Source: an uncultured Lachnospiraceae bacterium | Lineage (GTDB): Bacteria > Bacillota > Clostridia > Lachnospirales > Lachnospiraceae | Reading direction: 5' to 3' | Length of the DNA stretch: 6,740 nucleotides | Assembly: GCA_946627575.1 (NCBI GenBank) | Contig: CAMOVS010000070.1 | Location: 1-6,740, forward strand | Shown: positions 1 through 4,824 of the stretch, piece after piece | Position numbering within the stretch: position 1 is the stretch's first letter | How the letters are laid out: each line of letters starts with the position of its first letter | Made by a program: the position numbers and the translations under genes | Notes under the pieces: generated by a model | What the model saw: the letters and a program-made list of their open reading frames with translations, nothing else | What the model was told of the DNA's origin: nothing | The model's database searches: none

Positions 1-1
1 A

Positions 2-490
2 GAAGCCTTTGAGGAGTTGTCTGCCAAACTATCCCGCCATAGTTTTCTCAAGGCGCCTTCGCTTTCCTATGCACCGGTGATTTTTCTGATGACAGACGGG
101 TATCCCACGGATAATTACCGCAAAGGACTGGAGGCCCTGAAGAAAAACCGCTGGTTCCAGTATGGGCTTAAGATTGCCCTGGCTATCGGCTCCAATGTGG
201 ACATGGATGTCCTGAAAGAATTCACGGATGATGATGAGCTTGTCCTCCGGGCTTTTGGAGCCGATATGCTCAAGAAGCTGGTTCGTGAGATTGCCGTAAC
301 CTCTTCTAAGATCGGCAGCTCCAGCATGCCGCTGACGGAAGCGGCTTCGGAAAGAAGTCTTGAGGAGGTTGCCGGCGCCAAAAAGGAGCAGATGGTGGAA
401 GCTGTTCAGGAGATGAAGCAGGATCTTTTTGGCGTAGAAGACATCGAGAGCCTTGATGATCTGGATCTGGAATTTGATGAGGGATGGTAA
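2..490 (+). CDS. TerY-like von Willebrand A (vWA) domain protein, C-terminal part (5' end cut by window)
   Basis: The reading frame is open through the left edge, so only the last 162 residues are visible and the true start is outside the window. A TTG at 17 is not a credible start because coding sequence continues before it. Visible residues 25-37 (key residues MTDGYPTD) form a hydrophobic strand followed by the Asp of a vWA metal-ion-dependent adhesion site, as in TerY-type vWA proteins. The earlier DxSxS part of that site would lie upstream. After the domain (to about residue 100) comes a charged tail ending in an acidic stretch (many D/E, final DEGW). There is no cysteine-rich TerY-C domain on this tail; that domain is in a separate gene at 1480. 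By family knowledge these cytosolic proteins act with a PP2C phosphatase and a protein kinase in Ter-associated signalling. The phosphatase starts 1 base after this stop, which supports that role here. Confidence 0.85.
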   Translation, partial: EAFEELSAKLSRHSFLKAPSLSYAPVIFLMTDGYPTDNYRKGLEALKKNRWFQYGLKIALAIGSNVDMDVLKEFTDDDELVLRAFGADMLKKLVREIAVTSSKIGSSSMPLTEAASERSLEEVAGAKKEQMVEAVQEMKQDLFGVEDIESLDDLDLEFDEGW

Positions 491-491
491 G

Positions 492-1355
492 ATGTTTCGA
501 GGAATCAATACGACGGTGATCGGCGACAGTCATGTAAAGAAGGGCAAGGTCTGTCAGGACAGTTCGGGGACGGTGGTTAGCGATGAATATGCTATTGCAG
601 CCGTTGCTGACGGTCATGGGAGCGCCAGGCACTTCCGCAGTGATGTCGGTTCCCGGATCGCGGTAAAGATTACCTGCGGGCTCCTCTCCAGGTATCTGGA
701 CAGGATGGACTTTCGGGAACGCTTCAAGACCAATCCTGATTTTATCCTGAGCCAGCTGGAAAAACAGATCCTCATGAAGTGGACCGAAGCGGTGGAGGAG
801 TATCACCGTGAACATCCTGTAACGGAGGCGGAAAAAGAGGAACTGAAGCAGGTAGAAAGCAAGCGAACCGGGCGCAGGCGCCGCTCATCAGAATCCGGAT
901 CCGGAGATGGAAATGGGGCGGCAGGAGACAGGTCGGAAGTTATCGCAGCCTACGGAACGACCATCCTTGCAGCAGCCATGACCAGAGATCTGGCATTCGG
1001 CATCGTTCTGGGAGATGGAGGCTTCGTGGTTCTCGATGATGCAGACCGCATATTCATTCCGGTGGAAGATCCCAATGCCAGGGCCAATTACACCTCTTCC
1101 CTCTGCAACACCAATGCCATTCGCTATTTTGAGCATTGGCACAGCATGGAGAAGATCAGAGCCCTCTTCGTATCCACGGATGGGCTTTATAAGTCTTTTG
1201 CCAGTGAGGAGGATTTTCTCCGCTACCATGGTCTGATTGCCCGCATGTATGAAGATCCGGAGAGGACCCTGACGAGTCTAAATCATAATTTTGAAAAGAG
1301 AACAAGGGAGGGCAGCGGAGATGATATCTCCATGGCCCTGATCTATAGAGAGTAG
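492..1355 (+). CDS. PP2C-family serine/threonine protein phosphatase of a TerY-P-type module
   Basis: A 287-residue cytosolic protein with the metal-dependent PP2C fold. Visible motifs are: QD at 22-23 near the N-terminus; VADGHG at 38-43, whose Asp and Gly bind the two catalytic metals; GTTILA at 155-160; GDGG at 174-177; STDGL at 228-232; and GDDIS at 276-280, with the last metal-binding Asp. All expected acidic residues are present, so it should be active. Residues about 108-150 form a charged, then Arg-rich, then Ser/Gly-rich low-complexity insert before the GTT motif. The start at 492 was chosen because it lies 1 base after the vWA stop, behind GAGGG at about 479-484, and gives the family-like N-terminus. 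In-frame ATGs at 453 and 477 would overlap the vWA gene and add residues unlike the family. By family knowledge it would dephosphorylate targets of a partner kinase; that kinase is not visible here. Confidence 0.9.
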   Translation: MFRGINTTVIGDSHVKKGKVCQDSSGTVVSDEYAIAAVADGHGSARHFRSDVGSRIAVKITCGLLSRYLDRMDFRERFKTNPDFILSQLEKQILMKWTEAVEEYHREHPVTEAEKEELKQVESKRTGRRRRSSESGSGDGNGAAGDRSEVIAAYGTTILAAAMTRDLAFGIVLGDGGFVVLDDADRIFIPVEDPNARANYTSSLCNTNAIRYFEHWHSMEKIRALFVSTDGLYKSFASEEDFLRYHGLIARMYEDPERTLTSLNHNFEKRTREGSGDDISMALIYRE

Positions 1356-1479
1356 ATGGTAAGGAGAACTAGCCTGTTCCCGGGATGGTATGAGCGGGCA
1401 ATTCGTTCTTATACCTTGAATGATAGAAGTAAAATGGCAGCTTTTCGCTGCACGCTTTGTGAGAAAGGCGGAAAATACT
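1356..1479 (+). other. 124-base spacer between phosphatase and zinc-ribbon genes
   Basis: This is the largest gap in the left half of the window, where the other genes are 1-2 bases apart. It holds a perfect 5-bp hairpin (GCAGC at 1437-1441, loop TTTTC, GCTGC at 1447-1451) without a T-run, and a ribosome site AAAGGCGG at 1464-1471 for the gene at 1480. No convincing -35/-10 promoter pair was found. An AAGGAG near 1360-1366 is not followed by any usable start. Confidence 0.5.
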
Positions 1480-1833
1480 ATGAAGAAGGAAGCTAGTGTG
1501 ATATTGGCCAAATGCAGCAGCAAGAAGCTCTATGGCATCCGCATTGAGAAACGGGACGGGGACTGGGTCAGGACATGGGCCTTCCCCATCAGCGAGGATA
1601 ACGCCCAGAAGGAAGGATTTGATCAGACCAGTTTTACCGGGAACTTCTACACGGATGAAGAGTACCCCGGCTGTCCTTGGTGTGGTTCTAAAAAATGCTT
1701 TGTATGTGGTAAGTGCGGCAAGGTCAGCTGCTATGACGGCCGGTCCAGAGAGGTTGTCTGCAGTTGGTGCGGCACATCCATGAAGACCAGTGAGGATTCC
1801 GGGACCATGGATGTGACAGGAGGAGGATTCTGA
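1480..1833 (+). CDS. Stand-alone TerY-C-type zinc-ribbon protein
   Basis: A 117-residue protein. Residues about 6-55 carry a Lys/Arg- and aromatic-rich segment (including RIEKRDGDWVRTWAF) typical of the region preceding this domain. Eight cysteines follow at 65, 68, 73, 76, 79, 84, 94 and 97, in CPWCG, CGKC and CSWCG knuckles. This spacing fits the eight-cysteine TerY-C metal-binding domain, expected to hold structural zinc. In many Ter systems this domain is fused to the C-terminus of a TerY vWA protein; here it is a separate gene 990 bases beyond the vWA stop. The start at 1480 is preferred because AAAGGCGG ends 8 bases upstream; an in-frame ATG at 1420 has no ribosome site and would add 20 residues. 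The role is presumably an adaptor or metal-sensing partner of the vWA and phosphatase proteins (inference). A further cysteine at 12 is not part of the cluster. Confidence 0.8.
   Translation: MKKEASVILAKCSSKKLYGIRIEKRDGDWVRTWAFPISEDNAQKEGFDQTSFTGNFYTDEEYPGCPWCGSKKCFVCGKCGKVSCYDGRSREVVCSWCGTSMKTSEDSGTMDVTGGGF
1818..1827 (+). promoter_or_regulatory. Strong ribosome binding site for the serine acetyltransferase gene, inside the upstream gene
   Basis: AGGAGGAGGA lies within the last codons of the zinc-ribbon gene (encoding part of its C-terminal GGG) and ends 8 bases before the ATG at 1836. With only 2 bases between the two genes, this fixes the start and suggests translational coupling. Confidence 0.8.
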
Positions 1834-1835
1834 TT

Positions 1836-2786
1836 ATGGGTGAAAGTATTCAGAATATTATTTTAAAGTCAACGGCTGATATTGCCAAACGACTGGAGCA
1901 GACTCCCTATATTGTGTCCAAAGGAGACCGGCGATTGCCCGGGCGGTCGGCTATTATTAACATTCTTAAGGATCTTAGACGGGTTATGTTCCCCGGCTTT
2001 TTCGGGGATGAAAATATCATGGTCATCGATCCTGATTATTTTATCGGGAACTGCCTGACCCATGTCTATGTCAGCCTGAAGAATGAAGTAAGGACGGCTC
2101 TTTATTACAGAGATTACGGCAAAAAAAGTTCTGAAGAGATCGATCTTCATGCCGAGCAGATCTGTGCACGCTTTTTTGAGAGACTTCCTGCTGTCCAGGA
2201 GCTTCTCCTTAAAGATGTGGAGGCCGGTTTTGATGGAGATCCCGCTGCCAAGAGCAGGGAGGATGTCGTCATTTCCTATCCTGGTCTGTTTGCTGTTTTT
2301 GTATATCGGATTGCTCATGAGTTCTACGTGCAGGATGTGCCATTGCTTCCTCGCATTATGACAGAATATGCCCATAGCCGTACCGGTATAGATATCAACT
2401 CCGGTGCCAGCATCGGGGAATATTTCTTTATAGATCACGGTACCGGCGTTGTAATCGGAGAAACTACCGAGATCGGAGACCATGTGAAGCTTTATCAGGG
2501 CGTGACTTTGGGCGCCCTGTCGACCAGAAAGGGTCAGGAGCTAAGAGGCAAGAAGCGGCATCCCACCATAGAGGACAGAGTAACTGTCTATTCAAACGCT
2601 TCCATCCTGGGTGGGGAGACTGTAGTGGGAGAAGGTGCAATCGTATCCGGTGGTGCCTTTGTCACATCATCCGTTCCGGCCTACACCAAGGTCATTGTCA
2701 AAAATCCGGAGCTCCAGTTTAAGGATTCCGACAAGACCGTGGTATTGGATGAGATCAATAATGAAGCAGGTTATTGGGTGATCTGA
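1836..2786 (+). CDS. cysE: Serine O-acetyltransferase, long EpsC/CysE type
   Basis: Transfers acetyl from acetyl-CoA to L-serine, giving O-acetylserine for cysteine synthase; cytosolic, usually a trimer or dimer of trimers. At 316 residues it is longer than the E. coli (about 273) and B. subtilis (about 217) enzymes and matches the group often annotated EpsC. Residues 1-145 form an alpha-helical N-terminal region. From about 183 a left-handed beta-helix of hexapeptide repeats runs to about 290. Catalytic residues line up with the classical enzyme: D186 (GIDIN), H201 (DHGTG) and H242 (KKRHP). The chain ends in isoleucine (GYWVI), the residue that many serine acetyltransferases insert into cysteine synthase. 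The start at 1836 is 2 bases after the zinc-ribbon stop, behind a strong ribosome site. No cysteine synthase gene is in the window, so whether the product serves cysteine supply or something else is open. Confidence 0.92.
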   Translation: MGESIQNIILKSTADIAKRLEQTPYIVSKGDRRLPGRSAIINILKDLRRVMFPGFFGDENIMVIDPDYFIGNCLTHVYVSLKNEVRTALYYRDYGKKSSEEIDLHAEQICARFFERLPAVQELLLKDVEAGFDGDPAAKSREDVVISYPGLFAVFVYRIAHEFYVQDVPLLPRIMTEYAHSRTGIDINSGASIGEYFFIDHGTGVVIGETTEIGDHVKLYQGVTLGALSTRKGQELRGKKRHPTIEDRVTVYSNASILGGETVVGEGAIVSGGAFVTSSVPAYTKVIVKNPELQFKDSDKTVVLDEINNEAGYWVI

Positions 2787-2909
2787 TGATATCCGGCTTG
2801 AGGGAACTGTCTAGCAGCGGAGCGATCCGTGATGGAAAGGGAAGCTGCAAATAGCAGCTGTTTCATGGTTGTAAATACTGGGATATTGATGAAATGGGGG
2901 GACATCATT
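2787..2909 (+). other. Intergenic region before the ArsR-family gene
   Basis: This 123-base region separates the signalling/cysteine genes from the transporter block. It contains the hairpin at 2843-2859 and an imperfect inverted repeat over the ArsR ribosome site. The frame used by the ArsR gene is open back to an ATG at 2829, but that extension looks non-coding. I could not identify a convincing promoter, though one is likely somewhere here. Confidence 0.45.
2843..2859 (+). terminator. Possible weak terminator or leader hairpin after cysE
   Basis: Perfect 6-bp stem AGCTGC (2843-2848), loop AAATA, GCAGCT (2854-2859). It is followed by GTTTC rather than a run of T, so it is at best a weak intrinsic terminator. 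Its position 57 bases after the cysE stop and before the ArsR gene fits a transcription boundary, but it could equally be a chance or regulatory hairpin. Confidence 0.3.
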
Positions 2910-3188
2910 GTGAAAAGAGACTATATCGTTCATGCCAGGATATTCAAGGCCATGTCAGACGAAAACCGGCTTCGGATCCTGGATCTGCTGAGAGAAAAGG
3001 AGAGAAATGCCAGCGAGCTGCTGGAGCTGATGGATTTCGGACAGTCTACGCTTTCTCATCATATGAAGATTCTTATCAACGCAGGAGTTGTTGGTGCCAA
3101 ACGTCAGGGGAAGTGGGTGGTCTATCATTTGGATGGTTCTGCACTAGGAAAGATTTACGGTTTTATGGAGCATTATTTCAATGAATAA
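2910..3188 (+). CDS. ArsR-family winged helix-turn-helix transcriptional regulator
   Basis: A 92-residue DNA-binding repressor of the ArsR/SmtB type. Helix 1 leads into KAMSDENRLRIL (residues 13-24), the family's hallmark entry to the DNA-binding domain. The recognition helix is about 44-57 (GQSTLSHHMKILIN) and the beta-wing is about 61-74. There is no cysteine at all, so the classical ELCVCD thiolate metal site is absent. A histidine-type helix-5 site is also not convincingly present (only H73, D75 and H88). What it senses is therefore unknown. The GTG start at 2910 was chosen because GGGGGGA (2896-2902) sits 7 bases upstream and the protein then begins like its family. In-frame ATGs at 2829 and 2889 are alternatives that add atypical residues. 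It is followed 97 bases later by a peptide/nickel-type ABC importer, its most likely target; autoregulation is also common in this family. Confidence 0.88.
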   Translation: MKRDYIVHARIFKAMSDENRLRILDLLREKERNASELLELMDFGQSTLSHHMKILINAGVVGAKRQGKWVVYHLDGSALGKIYGFMEHYFNE

Positions 3189-3213
3189 AGGTATGATCTG
3201 TGACACAGGATTC

Positions 3214-3253
3214 TTTGATCTTAAGCACAGAGTTCTTGCGATTTGATCGTAAG
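3214..3253 (+). repeat. Pair of 12-bp direct repeats (TTTGATCxTAAG) in the transporter leader
   Basis: TTTGATCTTAAG at 3214-3225 recurs as TTTGATCGTAAG at 3242-3253, with 11 of 12 bases identical and a period of 28 bases. A shorter related TGATC lies at 3194-3198. The second copy overlaps the inverted repeat at 3234-3254. Such arrays are typical of repressor binding regions, but no protein can be assigned by sequence alone. Confidence 0.5.
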
Positions 3254-3268
3254 ACAAAAGCACAAAGT
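3223..3268 (+). repeat. Second pair of direct repeats (AAGCACAxAGT)
   Basis: AAGCACAGAGT at 3223-3233 recurs as AAGCACAAAGT at 3258-3268 (10 of 11 bases, period 35). It overlaps the end of the first TTTGATC repeat. The second copy ends just before the ribosome site of the binding-protein gene. Confidence 0.4.
3234..3254 (+). promoter_or_regulatory. Candidate operator: imperfect inverted repeat upstream of the ABC importer
   Basis: Arms TCTTGCGAT (3234-3242) and ATCGTAAGA (3246-3254) pair at 8 of 9 positions around a TTG centre. The size suits a dimeric winged-helix protein such as the ArsR regulator just upstream. It lies 31 bases before the start codon of the binding-protein gene. No clear -35/-10 pair was found around it, so the promoter position is not fixed. 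Confidence 0.45.
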
Positions 3269-3271
3269 AGC

Positions 3272-3278
3272 AAAGGAG
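3272..3278 (+). promoter_or_regulatory. Ribosome binding site of the substrate-binding lipoprotein gene
   Basis: AAAGGAG ends 7 bases before the ATG at 3286. This sets the start at the residue that begins a clean lipoprotein signal peptide. Confidence 0.8.
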
Positions 3279-3285
3279 TTTTACC

Positions 3286-4824
3286 ATGAAGAAAAGGTAT
3301 GTGGCAGTGACATTGGCTTGTGTCATGATGCTTTCTCTTCTCGCGGGCTGCGGAAGCAAGGGAGCAGGGAAAGGATCCACAGGCGGTGAACTGACCAAAC
3401 GTGCAAAGAACAATGAAGTGACCATCGGAATAGCCCAGGACTTTGACAGTCTTGACCCGGACCACATGACAGCGGCCGGTACCAAGGAAGTCATGTTTAA
3501 TGTATACGAAGGCCTGGTGAAGCCGGATTCTAATGGAGATATTATCCCGGCTGTGGCATCTGATGTGGAGAAATCCGATGACGGCCTGACCTATACTTTC
3601 ACCCTGCGAAAGGATGTGAAGTTCCATAATGATGCCAAAGTGACCATGGACGATGTGGTCTATTCGATCGAGCGTCGATGGAAAGGCGAAGATAAGGCTG
3701 CTTACCTTGAGTCTCTGAACGCGATAAAAGAGTTGAAAAAGGATGGCGATAAGCTGTCGATTGTTCTATCAGAGCCTAACAATGAATTCCTGGCTTCCGT
3801 AATGAATGCCTACATTATTCCTGCCGGATATAAAGATCTGGAGACCGCCCCGGTAGGAACAGGACCCTATAAGTTCGTCTCCCGGTCTGCTCAGGAAAAT
3901 CTGGTTCTGAAGCGCTTTGACGGTTATTGGGGAACCCCGGGGAATATAGACAAGGTTACCTACCGTATCCTGGAAGATGCTAACAGCCTGATTATGGGCC
4001 TGCAGAGCGGGGCACTTGACCTGGTAAGCCACCTGTCCAGCGATCAGATTATGCAGCTGAATAAAAACGATTTCACCATCGAAGAGGGCAGTATGAATCT
4101 GGTTCAGGCCCTTTACCTTAACAATAAGGAAAAGCCCTTTGATGATGTAAGAGTAAGGCAGGCTCTCTGCCTGGCCATCGACAAACAGGCAGTGATTGAT
4201 ACGACCTTCGATGGATATGGTACTCCTCTGGGAACTTCTATGATTCCATCTTTCGGCAAGTACTATGATGACTCTCTGACCGATTATTATAAAAAAGATA
4301 TCAAGAAGGCTAAGAAGCTTTTGAAGGATGCAGGTTATGCTAAGGGCTTTAAGATGACCATCACCGTGCCTTCCAATTATACTCCTCATGTCAACACGGG
4401 GACTGTCCTGGTGGAAATGCTCCAGGAGATCGGCGTGAAGGCTGAGATTAAGCCCGTGGACTGGGCCACCTGGCTGGACCAGGTCTATGAGAACAGAAAG
4501 TATCAGTCAACTGTGATCGGTTTAACTCCCGATAATCTGACAGCCAGAACCTTCCTGGAGCGGTTCGGAAGCAAACAGGATAAAAACTTTATTAATTATT
4601 CCGATAAGGATTATGACAAAATTCTGAAAAAGGCTCTCAAGGAAACAGATGATGAAGAGCAGATCAAGCTCTATAAGCAGCTGGAAGAGAATATGACCAG
4701 GAATGCGGCCAGTGTCTTTCTTCAGGATATGGCAGACCTGGTTGCGGTCCGTAAGGGCCTGAAGGGGCTTACCTTCTATCCGCTCTATGTGCTTGACGTA
4801 TCCACGTTAAGCTGGTCCAAATGA
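3286..4824 (+). CDS. ABC transporter substrate-binding lipoprotein, peptide/nickel family (SBP_bac_5)
   Basis: A 512-residue extracellular, membrane-anchored binding protein. Residues 1-21 are a lipoprotein signal peptide (MKKR, hydrophobic core) ending in lipobox LAGC, with C22 to be lipidated, followed by a Gly/Ser/Lys linker. Family 5 features include YEGL at 74-77, YTFTLRKDVKFHN at 103-115, GTGPY at 191-195, and a segment like VRQALCLAIDK in the second half. The family binds di- and oligopeptides, nickel complexes, glutathione or metallophores, so the substrate cannot be assigned. At 412-417 the sequence GLTPDN replaces the GWTGDNGDPDNF-like segment of classical dipeptide binders: the first Asp (D416) is kept but the DPD is not. 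The last bases overlap the next gene (ATGA at 4821-4824), placing it first in the transporter operon. Confidence 0.92.
   Translation: MKKRYVAVTLACVMMLSLLAGCGSKGAGKGSTGGELTKRAKNNEVTIGIAQDFDSLDPDHMTAAGTKEVMFNVYEGLVKPDSNGDIIPAVASDVEKSDDGLTYTFTLRKDVKFHNDAKVTMDDVVYSIERRWKGEDKAAYLESLNAIKELKKDGDKLSIVLSEPNNEFLASVMNAYIIPAGYKDLETAPVGTGPYKFVSRSAQENLVLKRFDGYWGTPGNIDKVTYRILEDANSLIMGLQSGALDLVSHLSSDQIMQLNKNDFTIEEGSMNLVQALYLNNKEKPFDDVRVRQALCLAIDKQAVIDTTFDGYGTPLGTSMIPSFGKYYDDSLTDYYKKDIKKAKKLLKDAGYAKGFKMTITVPSNYTPHVNTGTVLVEMLQEIGVKAEIKPVDWATWLDQVYENRKYQSTVIGLTPDNLTARTFLERFGSKQDKNFINYSDKDYDKILKKALKETDDEEQIKLYKQLEENMTRNAASVFLQDMADLVAVRKGLKGLTFYPLYVLDVSTLSWSK

Noticed and set aside
29..508. Long open frame on the minus strand opposite the vWA gene
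   Set aside because: It is antisense to a strongly supported coding region, has no recognisable family features, and its composition looks like a shadow frame.
1390..1419. Nine-codon open frame ending just before the ATG at 1420 (possible leader peptide)
   Set aside because: It has no ribosome site at proper distance and no codon pattern suggesting attenuation.
1420..1479. Upstream ATG at 1420 as the start of the zinc-ribbon gene
   Set aside because: It has no ribosome site, and the added 20 residues include the hairpin region; the ATG at 1480 has a well-spaced site.
1869..2483. 204-codon open frame on the minus strand within the serine acetyltransferase gene
   Set aside because: The plus-strand gene has its full set of catalytic motifs; the reverse frame shows no domain or plausible ribosome site.
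3192..3197. TATGAT as a -10 promoter element after the ArsR gene
   Set aside because: No acceptable -35 element is found 16-18 bases upstream and there is no extended -10, so a promoter call is not supported.
3769..4389. 206-codon open frame on the minus strand within the binding-protein gene
   Set aside because: It is a shadow of a clear SBP_bac_5 gene; the translation has no recognisable motifs.
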